Source of the DNA: Actinomycetota bacterium
GTDB lineage: Bacteria; Actinomycetota; Acidimicrobiia; Acidimicrobiales; Ilumatobacteraceae
NCBI GenBank assembly: GCA_009701105.1
Contig: WLKU01000001.1
Span: 1 to 52,597, forward strand
Direction of reading: 5' to 3'
Length of the DNA stretch: 52,597 nt
Shown here: positions 44,709 through 52,597 of the stretch, piece after piece
Layout: every line of letters starts with the position of its first letter
Numbering within the stretch: position 1 is the stretch's first letter
The notes under the pieces: generated by a model
Told to the model about the DNA's origin: nothing
The model's input: only the letters and a program-made list of their open reading frames with translations
The model's database searches: none
Made by a program: the position numbers and the translations under genes

Positions 44709-45508
44709 CTTGACTTGTTAAGAATCTTCCAGCGCGCCTCGAGCATGTCGATACGCTTTGCATCTTCGCGTTCAATCGAGCCATAGTAATCACGCTTGTT
44801 CAAGAGCCATAACATCTCAAAGTGCACGGCATTAAGTAATCCGTTTTCAATATCGTCGCTCTGAATTGCCTCGCCTGCAAACACAACCTTGCGAGTTTCA
44901 AAGCGCGTCAGCAATACTTTTTGCACTCGACGCAAACACTGAACAGAGTCTTTAGACACCCCGCCACCAACAACCAGTTGGAGCCCGGCTGCTTTGCACA
45001 CTTCTGCCGTTGTAACGACATCATTCATCACTTGGTCGTCATTGATAGTGTCGCGATTTAGTCCAATTGAACCAGAGAAATCAACGCGTCCGAAGACCAT
45101 GCCTTGCACACCATCCTTGGCCTTGGCAACGTTGGCAAGTTCTTGACGATGCCTAAATGCGGTGATCGTTTCGACGTTAAATAGAAAGTCGGTGTCTTGC
45201 TGCTCATCGGCTGTATACACCTGGTTTTTTGCGGCAACATATTTGCTCAATGCGTATGGGGACTCGACCATCGGAGCAACGATGTAACGAACACCTATCT
45301 GCTTAGCTTCAAGCAAGTCGCGAATTGCTTCGCAGCCACCGATCTTCACAGTCAAATCTAGGTTTGCCTTGTGAGCCATCTCGATCAAACGCATGAGTTC
45401 TTCGATTCGTGTCCCCTCGGCTTCGAACTCGGCCTTCACGGCAACATACCCGTAACTGTCCCGACCCTTTTTGAGAATTTCTACCATTTGGCGTTCAACT
45501 TTATTCAT
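44705..45508 (-). CDS. HpcH/HpaI aldolase/citrate-lyase-like enzyme
   Basis: 267 residues from ATG 45508, which has AAAGG upstream; a TTG at 45514 is possible. The TIM-barrel pattern of this family shows [46 protein letters not shown] (Glu of the metal site region), [16 protein letters not shown] and [10 protein letters not shown]. Known members add pyruvate-type enolates to aldehydes or cleave the product, using a divalent metal. Here it lies 51 bp after the TPP enzyme in the same direction, which suggests carbon-chain building on a sugar precursor. The real substrates are unknown. Confidence 0.78.
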   Translation of the reverse strand: MNKVERQMVEILKKGRDSYGYVAVKAEFEAEGTRIEELMRLIEMAHKANLDLTVKIGGCEAIRDLLEAKQIGVRYIVAPMVESPYALSKYVAAKNQVYTADEQQDTDFLFNVETITAFRHRQELANVAKAKDGVQGMVFGRVDFSGSIGLNRDTINDDQVMNDVVTTAEVCKAAGLQLVVGGGVSKDSVQCLRRVQKVLLTRFETRKVVFAGEAIQSDDIENGLLNAVHFEMLWLLNKRDYYGSIEREDAKRIDMLEARWKILNKSS

Positions 45509-45559
45509 TTTCAAAACCCTTTCTTTTTAGTGGACAAATAAGCATTAAATGAATTGTAA

Positions 45560-47320
45560 TCAAAAACGGTACAAATCTTCGTCCAAAATCACAGGTGTCA
45601 TTTTGTGTAATGGTGCTGATTCCATTGAGCCGGAGGCAGTAACTTGGCTTGCGATTTTTGGAAAATAGGTCTGTTCTGGGTGTATTGGAACGACATAAAG
45701 ACAAGAGTTGGCATTTTTCCAAGACTCAAGGAAACTGGGATCTGACTGAAATCCTTCACTTAATGTCATCGAATCAATACCGAAAGCTCGAGCGAGAATT
45801 TGCCAGTCGGGGAAACCGAGACCAGACTCGACGTCACAGCCTAAATATGCGCCATCAAAATAGTTTTTTTGTGTCATGCGAATACTCGCATAACCGTTAT
45901 TTGCAAAAATAAACATTTTGAGGTTGAGTTTTTGTACTGCAACTGTTGCAAGCTCTTGTAAATTTTGAGAAAACCCGCCGTCGCCTTCTACTAGAACTGA
46001 CCTACGCGTGCGATCCGCAAGCGCTGCCCCAATAGCCCCCGCAAGCCCATAACCCATGCTCGCAAGACCCTTGTTGGTGATGATGGTCTGTCCACCTTTT
46101 TGGTTAAATGCTTGCATCATTACTGTAAAAGCGCCACCTGATGAGCACGGAACAATAGTGTCTGTTGATTCGCAGAGATCCGAAAGTGTCAATGCAAAAT
46201 CAAATGGATTGAGGAATCCTTGATGATGACCATTCACCTCTTCGCTCAGTGGCAATTCTTTACGGATTCGCCGCGCATGGCTTCGCCATTTGGACCAATC
46301 TGGAATTTGGGATGCGTCTTCAAATATTGCACGCAGTGTCGAAGTGGCATCTGCACAAATGGCGTGAACAAGTTTTGGATGACCTTTTTCGAGCTCTCCC
46401 TTATCTAAGTCAATTTGCACGACATCACCATTTGGGACAAACTCAGACCAATTGAAACCAGTTTGCTGTAATCCCAACCTTGTGCCGGCGGCAATGAGCA
46501 AATCAGCTTGCTGAATTATGAGATTGCTCGATCTCTGACCCCAGGTATTTGGGCGACCAAAGTAGAGGTCACGACCCGAATCCATCCGATCTGCCGCATT
46601 CCATGTAGTGGTTACTGGTATCCCCCATTTTTCGAATAGCGGAAGCAGCTCGGCACAGTCTTTACGGCTAATCCCACCACCCAACAACAACATCGGTTTC
46701 AAACTTTTTGCAAGCATCGAGCGAATTTGATTGACCTCAGCCAATGAAGGCATTGCCACCGAGAGAACTTCATCCGTAATGGCGTGTGATGAACTTGAAT
46801 CGCTTTGCACGGGTGCTCCCTGTGCGTCTAGACAAACTTCAATGACCACTGGGCCTTTTCTGCCTTCTGACGTTTGTCTTACCAGGTCAGTAAAAAGCTT
46901 TTGCGAGATGGGTTGTTCAACCCGAAAAACTGTTTTTGAAATTGGCCGGGAGATTGCAACTCCGTCAATTTCCTGTATGCCACGCTGTCTCAAACCGTTG
47001 GTTGCAAGATCGCTGCTCTTTACTTGTCCTCCCAAAACCAACAGTTCTCGGCTTTCCAGATACGCACCAGCAAGAGCAGTAACCAGGTTTGTTAATCCAG
47101 GACCGGCAGTCACCAACACAAATGCTTTGCCTTGAGAAAGATGTGACTCATTGAAATACTCGGCTGCAATTCCACCCGATACCTCATGGACAACCGGAAC
47201 ACATGTCATCTTCTGGCGCGCAGCATTGAGCAAATGCATGCTGTTGCCACCGGAGACAAAAAAGCAGTGTGTATAGCCCATCTCGTGAAGCCACTGAATC
47301 ATTTGATCTGCATGGGTCAC
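45560..47320 (-). CDS. thiamine-diphosphate-dependent enzyme of acetolactate-synthase type
   Basis: 586 residues in the three-domain POX/AHAS fold. The catalytic Glu46 is in VVHEVSGGIAAEYF, TAGPGLTNLVTALAGAY follows, and the ThDP-binding motif is VEGDGGFSQNLQ followed by ANNGYASIR about 28 residues on. It moves a two-carbon acyl unit. The known sugar-cluster member, YerE of the yersiniose A pathway, attaches an acetyl branch to a CDP-3,6-dideoxy-4-keto sugar; an RfbH dehydrase close by makes that comparison attractive. Its GTG start overlaps the stop of the cyclase gene by 4 nt (GTGA), so they are coupled. Confidence 0.85.
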   Translation of the reverse strand: MTHADQMIQWLHEMGYTHCFFVSGGNSMHLLNAARQKMTCVPVVHEVSGGIAAEYFNESHLSQGKAFVLVTAGPGLTNLVTALAGAYLESRELLVLGGQVKSSDLATNGLRQRGIQEIDGVAISRPISKTVFRVEQPISQKLFTDLVRQTSEGRKGPVVIEVCLDAQGAPVQSDSSSSHAITDEVLSVAMPSLAEVNQIRSMLAKSLKPMLLLGGGISRKDCAELLPLFEKWGIPVTTTWNAADRMDSGRDLYFGRPNTWGQRSSNLIIQQADLLIAAGTRLGLQQTGFNWSEFVPNGDVVQIDLDKGELEKGHPKLVHAICADATSTLRAIFEDASQIPDWSKWRSHARRIRKELPLSEEVNGHHQGFLNPFDFALTLSDLCESTDTIVPCSSGGAFTVMMQAFNQKGGQTIITNKGLASMGYGLAGAIGAALADRTRRSVLVEGDGGFSQNLQELATVAVQKLNLKMFIFANNGYASIRMTQKNYFDGAYLGCDVESGLGFPDWQILARAFGIDSMTLSEGFQSDPSFLESWKNANSCLYVVPIHPEQTYFPKIASQVTASGSMESAPLHKMTPVILDEDLYRF

Positions 47321-48393
47321 TTTGTTTCTCCACTCAGCGCCATTTTTTGCGCATCAATAATCTTCTTCAGAGTTGTTTCGGATTTCGGAATGTATTGCAC
47401 TCGAACTCCGCCGCTTGAATTTGGCAAGATTAAACAATAATCGGAAACTCCATGCTTCTTGTCTCCATTAAATGCAATCGAGTATTTGTTCCAATCGATA
47501 GCACTAACCGGCCATCTCCCGGCGATGCTTCGAACCAACATTGAGGTGTATTCAAATAACTGTTGTTCAACACCAGATAAAACTCTTGTCTGTGATTCAA
47601 AAAACAGCGCTGCGCGCATACCGCTTGCGACTGACAACCCGTGAGGTATCCCGTAATCGCTTCCGACTTCGAGTGCGTGACCAAATGTGTGACCAAAATT
47701 GAGTTGTTTGCGCTCAGCCTTATCAAACTCGTCTACTTGAATAAACCACTTCTTAACAGCCAAAACATAGGGCAACATAGCATCGAGATTTTCCGGTGTG
47801 CTCATGCTCCCGAACCTGAGGAATCCTTCAAACTCAATTGAACTCTTACAAAAACAAATTTTGGCTGCCTCTGCTAGTCCACCAAGAACGTCTGCTTCTG
47901 GAAGTGTCAATACAAAGTCGGTATCAACAAACACAGACTGAGGTGGATAAATATTGCCGATGAGGTTTTTAACAGTCGTGGTATTGATTGAGCTTTTGCC
48001 GCCGATGCAGGAATCGGCCATGGCAAGAAGAGTTGTTGGTGCGTATTGCCACTTGATTCCACGCATAAATAGCGAAGCTGCGAGCGTCACTACATCTTGG
48101 ACAATTCCACCACCAATTGCGAGCACAGTTGAGTCTCTGCGAACACCATTTTGTTGCAATGCAACAATGATCTTTTCGACCGTTGACAGATTCTTGGCGC
48201 TCTCCACTGCATCAACATAGACACAAGCCGTTTTACCAGATTGCTCGAGCATCGGGCGAAATCGACTGTCCGCGACTATCACATGATTGTTGGATTGAAG
48301 TTGTTCCTTCACAACTCCAGAACCGATAATCACATCGTACGAATGGGATTGTGAGGAGATTGAGACCATTGAACGACTTGATGGATCTGCCAT
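47317..48393 (-). CDS. 3-dehydroquinate-synthase-like cyclase
   Basis: 358 residues of the AroB/DOI-synthase superfamily. LAIGGGIVQDVVTLAASLFMR is the NAD site, YAPTTLLAMADSCIGGKSSIN the phosphate/substrate loop, and NFGHTFGHALE and IPHGLSVA give the zinc histidines with the Glu in GGLAEAAK. It sits with sugar genes and not with shikimate genes, so I do not call it AroB. Sugar-linked relatives (2-deoxy-scyllo-inosose and 2-epi-5-epi-valiolone synthases) make carbocycles from sugar phosphates. Its partner is the coupled TPP enzyme. The actual substrate is open. Confidence 0.82.
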   Translation of the reverse strand: MADPSSRSMVSISSQSHSYDVIIGSGVVKEQLQSNNHVIVADSRFRPMLEQSGKTACVYVDAVESAKNLSTVEKIIVALQQNGVRRDSTVLAIGGGIVQDVVTLAASLFMRGIKWQYAPTTLLAMADSCIGGKSSINTTTVKNLIGNIYPPQSVFVDTDFVLTLPEADVLGGLAEAAKICFCKSSIEFEGFLRFGSMSTPENLDAMLPYVLAVKKWFIQVDEFDKAERKQLNFGHTFGHALEVGSDYGIPHGLSVASGMRAALFFESQTRVLSGVEQQLFEYTSMLVRSIAGRWPVSAIDWNKYSIAFNGDKKHGVSDYCLILPNSSGGVRVQYIPKSETTLKKIIDAQKMALSGETK

Positions 48394-48550
48394 TAGAACG
48401 ATCCAAGTCGGCGAACACTAGGCAAGCATGCATCATGGTTATTAGCACCTCGCCAACTTTTGCGCACGGTGGAAATTTGAAAAAGCGGTTGTGGTTTGAC
48501 CTTGGTGCCTAGGGGCTGCGGGGCCGCATTCACTAAGCACGTTCTGTTCG

Positions 48551-49504
48551 TCATGAAGTAATGCGGTTTGGGTTAATACCAAGCACATCGCTCACAATAA
48601 AATTTGGTCGACCTTTCACTTCTTCATAAATAAGACCCAAATACTCTGCAATGATCCCCAACATAAATGTGAGCGTGCCAAACGCAAGAGCTATCACTGA
48701 CACAAGTGTGCCGAAGCCGGCGAATGGAACCCCGCGAAATACCCATACAAAGGCAAAAGCAACAATTGAGGCAAAAGACGAAAGCGAGAGCACAACACCC
48801 GTCATCGTGATCAATTTGAGGGGAATATACGAGTGAGCAAATATGCCTTTAACCGCGAGGTCAATGACTTTCAGCGAGTGGGCATTTGACACGCCACCAA
48901 AACGTTCCGCTCGATCTGCTTCTACACCTATCGATTTAAATCCAACCCATGCGACGAGCCCTCTCACAAATCGATTGCGCTCTTTCATGGCCCTGACCGC
49001 TTCATACACCTTGCGGTCAAGCAGTCGGTAATCACTAACATTTTTGGGAATTCGATTGTCGGTGAGCTTGCCAGCAAGCCAATAGAACGCGCTTGAGTTG
49101 AATGAACGAATTGGGCCTGTGCCGCGACGCTTCAGCACGTGCATGTAAATATTTTCGTATCCCTCTTCCCACTTTTTGATGAACTCCGTGATTAGCTCGG
49201 GTGGGTCTTGCAAGTCGGCTGTCATAAACACAACTGCATCACCAGTCGCATAGTCGAGACCAGCCGTGATGCCACCGTCCATTCTGAAGTTGCGAGCCAA
49301 TCGAATGACCTTAAACCGCGAATCACGCGCATTAATTGTCTGCAAAATCTCCCATGTTCGGTCGACAGAACCATTTTCGATAATCAGTACCTCAAAGTCG
49401 TAGCGATCATTAACAGCAAACACTGCAGTCAGTTGACGCGCGAGCTCCTCAATACATGCCTCTTCGTTGTACGCGGGCACAATTACCGAAATGAGTTTTT
49501 TCAT
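48551..49504 (-). CDS. glycosyltransferase family 2, GtrB/DPM1-like with membrane tail
   Basis: 317 residues. Motifs are [36 protein letters not shown] (the usual Asp-Asp is here Glu-Asn), [15 protein letters not shown] and [15 protein letters not shown]. Two C-terminal helices (about 235-258 and 268-292) anchor it. It would load a sugar on polyprenyl phosphate. The ATG overlaps the RfbH stop by 4 nt (ATGA), so the two are coupled and the sugar moved is probably made from the RfbH product. The 157 bp to the next gene contain nothing recognised. Confidence 0.86.
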   Translation of the reverse strand: MKKLISVIVPAYNEEACIEELARQLTAVFAVNDRYDFEVLIIENGSVDRTWEILQTINARDSRFKVIRLARNFRMDGGITAGLDYATGDAVVFMTADLQDPPELITEFIKKWEEGYENIYMHVLKRRGTGPIRSFNSSAFYWLAGKLTDNRIPKNVSDYRLLDRKVYEAVRAMKERNRFVRGLVAWVGFKSIGVEADRAERFGGVSNAHSLKVIDLAVKGIFAHSYIPLKLITMTGVVLSLSSFASIVAFAFVWVFRGVPFAGFGTLVSVIALAFGTLTFMLGIIAEYLGLIYEEVKGRPNFIVSDVLGINPNRITS

Positions 49505-50844
49505 GCGCTCACTTTGGTCTCGATAAATTCGGCAACGGTTGCAACCATGAAGTCGACCATTTCGTCATTAAGGCCTGGGTAGACGCCCAGCCAAAAGGTG
49601 TTGTCGGTAATGATGTCAGCATTGGTGAGTGGGCCAACGACCCGATGGGGCATACCGATATAGGCAGGTTGGCGCATGAGGTTGCCACCGAACAGAAGGC
49701 GTGTGCCAATGCGACGGCTTTCGATGTGTTGCACCAACTCGAGTCGTGAAAATGGCGCTCCAGGGCGAATGGTGATGGCGAATCCAAACCAACTTGGGTT
49801 TGAGTTTGGAGTTGTCTCGGGGAGAATAAGAACTTCTTCAAATTTTTTGAGTCCGGCATACAGTCGATTGAAGTTGTGTCGACGAGCCGCAATGAAGTCA
49901 GGAAGTTTTTTGAGTTGTGCAACGCCGACTGCTGCTTGCATGTCGGTGAGTTTGAGGTTGTAACCGATGTGTGAATACACATACTTATGGTCATATCCAT
50001 AAGGCAATTCACCCAGTTGCCAATCAAATCTGCGTCCGCAGGTGTTGTCGTTGCCTGGAGGGCACCAGCAGTCGCGGCCCCAATCGCGAAAAGACTCCAC
50101 TATCTTCTTCATTGGTGCCGACTTAACAAGCACACACCCGCCCTCGCCCATCGTGATGTGGTGGGCAGGATAAAAACTGGTTGTGGAGATGTCGCCAAAT
50201 GAGCCAACTGGTTTGTCGTTGTATGTGGCACCAACTGCATCACATGTGTCTTCAACAACAAAGAGATTGTGTTCCTTGGCAATACTCATTACTCCATCAA
50301 GATTGAATGGGTTTCCGAGAGTGTGAGCCATCACGATTGCTTTGGTCTTTGGGCCGATTGCAGCCTCAATGCTTTCCATTGTGGCGTCATACGTGCCGAG
50401 CTGAACATCGACGAATACTGGCACCAACCTGTTTTGCAAGATTGGGTTGACTGTTGTTGGAAAGCCAGCAGCAACAGTGATGACCTCGTCGCCTTCTTTG
50501 AGCGCTCGCTTCTTGAGGCGAGGCGAAGTGAGCGCAGTCACTGCCAATAAGTTGGCGCTTGAGCCAGAATTGCACAACAATGCGTGCTTCATGCCCATTA
50601 CTTTGGCGAATTGGGTCTCGAATTGTTCGGCGTATCGACCCGTGGTGAGCCAGAAATCAAGCGAGGAGTCAACAAGGTGTTGCATCTCATCTGCATCAAA
50701 GACTTTGCCCGAAACTGGAAGTGTTGAAATTCCTCCCAAAAAAGGCTTTACGGGAAATGCCGCCTGATGGTACTGCTCAACGAGGGCGGCAATTTCCTTG
50801 CGCAGTTGATCTGCCGTTTTTTGGTCACTTCCCTGCTGAGGCAT
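49501..50844 (-). CDS. rfbH: E1-type CDP-4-keto-6-deoxyglucose 3-dehydrase (RfbH family)
   Basis: 447 residues, the length of E1/RfbH. It is in the DegT aminotransferase fold but the PLP Lys is replaced by His in [13 protein letters not shown] (His228 or 229), so it is a PMP dehydrase and not an aminotransferase. Cys201, Cys259, Cys261 and Cys269 exactly fit the C-X57-C-X1-C-X7-C motif that binds the [2Fe-2S] cluster in E1; this separates it from ColD. It removes the 3-hydroxyl of a CDP-4-keto-6-deoxy sugar with an E3-type reductase. No E3, rfbF or rfbG is in the window. TACGCT-N6-ATG indicates a leaderless mRNA. Confidence 0.92.
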   Translation of the reverse strand: MPQQGSDQKTADQLRKEIAALVEQYHQAAFPVKPFLGGISTLPVSGKVFDADEMQHLVDSSLDFWLTTGRYAEQFETQFAKVMGMKHALLCNSGSSANLLAVTALTSPRLKKRALKEGDEVITVAAGFPTTVNPILQNRLVPVFVDVQLGTYDATMESIEAAIGPKTKAIVMAHTLGNPFNLDGVMSIAKEHNLFVVEDTCDAVGATYNDKPVGSFGDISTTSFYPAHHITMGEGGCVLVKSAPMKKIVESFRDWGRDCWCPPGNDNTCGRRFDWQLGELPYGYDHKYVYSHIGYNLKLTDMQAAVGVAQLKKLPDFIAARRHNFNRLYAGLKKFEEVLILPETTPNSNPSWFGFAITIRPGAPFSRLELVQHIESRRIGTRLLFGGNLMRQPAYIGMPHRVVGPLTNADIITDNTFWLGVYPGLNDEMVDFMVATVAEFIETKVSA

Positions 50845-50850
50845 TACAAG

Positions 50851-50856
50851 AGCGTA
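50851..50856 (-). promoter_or_regulatory. -10 box TACGCT, leaderless-type, for rfbH
   Basis: TACGCT, then cttgta (6 nt), then the ATG at 50844. The opposing box TAACCT (50858-50863) is 9 nt before ATG 50873, so the promoters abut in a 28-bp gap. Confidence 0.55.
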
Positions 50857-50872
50857 CTAACCTCTCATATAT

Positions 50873-51232
50873 ATGTATGAATATGTCGCGTTTAACCCAT
50901 ATAACTCAAGCCCCGAGGCACTTGCAACCGAGCTGACAAAGAAATCAGCCGAGGGTTGGGAAGTTGTCAACATCGTGCCAACGTTTGACGGCAGGTATTG
51001 CGCATTCCTTCGCCGCCCGACTTCAGAAGCTGGGACCACGACATCTACCTATACATCTACGACGGCACCATTCCCATCGACTGCTCAAGTTGCGACCACT
51101 TCATCTGCTACTCCTGCGGCTTGGTACCCAGATCCTTCCAAGCGCTTCGAGTTGCGCTACTGGGATGGAGCCGAGTGGACAGAACATGTTGCTCGCGGCG
51201 GTCAGCAATTTACCGATCAACCAGTGGCCTAA
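50873..51232 (+). CDS. DUF2510-domain protein with DUF4177-like N-terminus
   Basis: 119 residues. The N-terminal 50 (YEYVAFNPYNSS, then EGWEVVNIVPTFDGRYCAFLRRP) follow the small DUF4177 pattern. A Thr/Ser/Ala-rich linker follows, and residues about 83-108 (AAWYPDPSKRFELRYWDGAEWTEHV) are the actinobacterial DUF2510 motif, often at the membrane face of sporadic proteins. There is no signal or membrane helix. The function is unknown. It starts 7 nt before, and probably shares a transcript with, the next gene. Confidence 0.8.
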   Translation: MYEYVAFNPYNSSPEALATELTKKSAEGWEVVNIVPTFDGRYCAFLRRPTSEAGTTTSTYTSTTAPFPSTAQVATTSSATPAAWYPDPSKRFELRYWDGAEWTEHVARGGQQFTDQPVA

Positions 51233-51238
51233 AACGAT

Positions 51239-52597
51239 ATGAGGGCAACCTCCATTGGTCATGCTGGAATTTTGGTGCAAACGCGCCAAGCCACGATTGT
51301 TTGTGACCCGTGGTTTTTGCCAGCTTTCCTTGGGTCATGGTTCGTTTTCCCACGTAACGATCAGTTGTCGCCAGAGTTGATGGCAGCGATCGAATCTCCT
51401 GACTATCTCTATATCTCGCATCAACACGCTGATCATCTCGATGAAGCATGGTTGACAAATCACATAGATAAGACAACAAAGGTCTTGCTCCCCAACTTTG
51501 CGACTCGCGAGCTCGAACGACGTCTGAGCAAATTAGGTTTCACAAATTTCGTGCGTACTGAAAATGGCAAAGAGACCGAACTGGGTGACGGCTTGACGAT
51601 TGCGATACATGTTGAAAGCGCAATCGCCGACGGACCAGGTGGTGATTCGGCAATCGTGATCAGCGACGGTGAGTCGCGCCTAGTTAATCAAAACGACTGT
51701 CGCCCTGGAGACTTGGGTGCACTGACAGTGCATGGCCCGGTCGACATGCATTGGTTGCAATACAGCGGAGCCATTTGGTATCCCATGGTCTATGACGAAC
51801 CACGCGAATCACTTATACAACAAGCACGCTTAAAGGTTGAGAGTCAATTTGCGCGCTCAATGAAATACGTATCGTTGGTAGATGCGCGGGTTGTTGTGCC
51901 CTCTGCCGGGCCGCCATGTTTTTTGGATGAAGACTTATTTTCATTAAACATGATTACCGGTGACGAGCTCTCAATCTTCCCTGATCAGACAGAGTTCATA
52001 AAACGCCTACAAGCCGTTGGCAACGATCGGGCTACGCTCAACATCCCTGGCACAACAATCGAAATTTCACCATCCTCAATTGTCGTCACTCACCCCATGA
52101 GTGACGAACTTGCTCAACGACCCTTTGCGCACAAAGAAGAATATTTGCGCGAATATCAGGCTGACTGGTCTGAATGGCTGCGTGATTACAAAGCAAAATG
52201 GCCACAACAGAAAACGAATTTGTTAACTCAGTTGCAGGATTGGTGGCAACCATTATTGGCAATGGCTCCAGCACTGCGAACCGCAATTGGCGGTGGATGC
52301 TTATTGAAAACAGATGATGCAGAGATGTATATCGACTTTACAAACGGACTCGTGGTTCCATTTGCTGATCAGAAGTATCGCTATCGATTTGAAATTTCAC
52401 GTCCGTTGCTTGAAAAAACAGTTGCTGATAAGGCCGTGGATTGGTCAAATTCACTTTTTCTCTCATGTCGATTTACCGCATGGCGTGATGGTGCATACAA
52501 CGAATTTCTCTACAACTTTTTTAAGAGTTTGTCGGTTGAGCGAATGCGTCGTGCAGAACAAGAAGCAGTGCGGCGAACAGCGCCAGACAGTGCAACC
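51239..52597 (+). CDS. MBL-fold metallo-hydrolase, incomplete at window end
   Basis: From ATG 51239 the frame stays open for 453 codons to the end of the window. The metal motif HQHADH (His61, His63, Asp65, His66) follows a strand reading PDYLYIS, the classic MBL signature, and the N-terminus SIGHAGILVQTRQATIVCDPW resembles the UlaG and CMP-sialic-acid hydroxylase-like branch. Later parts (KEEYLREYQADWSEWL, and the C-terminal aromatic-rich region) are not assigned. In that branch a Rieske domain can be fused; any such domain would lie past the edge. Substrate unknown. Confidence 0.75.
   Translation, partial: MRATSIGHAGILVQTRQATIVCDPWFLPAFLGSWFVFPRNDQLSPELMAAIESPDYLYISHQHADHLDEAWLTNHIDKTTKVLLPNFATRELERRLSKLGFTNFVRTENGKETELGDGLTIAIHVESAIADGPGGDSAIVISDGESRLVNQNDCRPGDLGALTVHGPVDMHWLQYSGAIWYPMVYDEPRESLIQQARLKVESQFARSMKYVSLVDARVVVPSAGPPCFLDEDLFSLNMITGDELSIFPDQTEFIKRLQAVGNDRATLNIPGTTIEISPSSIVVTHPMSDELAQRPFAHKEEYLREYQADWSEWLRDYKAKWPQQKTNLLTQLQDWWQPLLAMAPALRTAIGGGCLLKTDDAEMYIDFTNGLVVPFADQKYRYRFEISRPLLEKTVADKAVDWSNSLFLSCRFTAWRDGAYNEFLYNFFKSLSVERMRRAEQEAVRRTAPDSAT

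Noticed and set aside
47317..48393. Calling the cyclase aroB
   Set aside because: Its neighbours are sugar genes and it is translationally coupled to a ThDP enzyme; a shikimate role is not supported by context.
48394..48550. Possible gene or RNA in the gap between the cyclase and GT2 genes
   Set aside because: No frame, tRNA or stable stem with a U-run is seen.

Overview
The window looks like chromosomal DNA of a small-genome actinobacterium, most likely a member of the Acidimicrobiia; that lineage is an inference from protein resemblance, not something the DNA proves. Supporting signs are the actinobacterial-type polyprenyl synthase, the acyl-CoA carboxylase beta plus tiny epsilon subunit, the tadA/tRNA-Ser/SRP RNA and dnaX/recR housekeeping genes, a DUF2510 protein, and many genes that appear to be leaderless (a TANNNT box 6-7 nt before ATG or GTG). 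The housekeeping parts have moderate GC; the polysaccharide parts are visibly AT-rich.

Layout. 1-9.9 kb is core: groEL start with a CIRCE operator, an Lrp/AsnC regulator, a MoaD-like protein, a polyprenyl diphosphate synthase, exonuclease VII (xseBA), an ABC exporter, a lipoprotein hydrolase, an ABC-F ATPase, tadA between two tRNA-Ser genes, and the SRP RNA. 9.9-20.85 kb is an AT-rich surface-polysaccharide island: GT-C-like membrane proteins, an SDR epimerase, GT2, GT4, methyltransferases, a DegT aminotransferase, GtrA, and decayed pieces of an IS3-family element. 20.87-34.0 kb returns to core metabolism: a 5'-3' exonuclease, a prepilin peptidase, methylmalonyl-CoA epimerase and crotonyl-CoA carboxylase/reductase diverging from thiolase and an HPP protein, recR, dnaX, a CopC/CopD fusion, the propionyl-CoA-carboxylase-type beta and epsilon subunits, a CoA-transferase, msrA and a GNAT enzyme.

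34.0-41.9 kb is again accessory: a 497-residue unknown protein, an SGNH-type O-acyltransferase, tRNA-Arg(ACG), a broken SDR gene, a UDP-sugar dehydrogenase and two membrane proteins. 41.9-43.6 kb holds a LysM cell-wall protein, two more tRNA-Ser genes and pheA. 43.7-50.8 kb is the most unusual block: an SDR, an HpcH/HpaI-type aldolase, a TPP enzyme, a dehydroquinate-synthase-like cyclase, a GT2 and an E1-type 3-dehydrase (RfbH) with a perfect C-X57-C-X1-C-X7-C iron-sulfur motif. Together they suggest a 3,6-dideoxy, branched or carbocyclic sugar pathway. The window ends with a DUF2510 protein and a partial MBL-fold hydrolase.

How the parts connect: ccr, mce, thiolase and pccB/E point to C4/C3 acyl-CoA handling (ethylmalonyl-CoA or propionyl-CoA route). 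TadA and its substrate tRNA-Arg(ACG) are both present, and all four serine isoacceptors (CGA, GGA, GCU, UGA) lie in the window. In two places a tRNA-Ser CCA end shares its last A with the ATG of the next protein gene.
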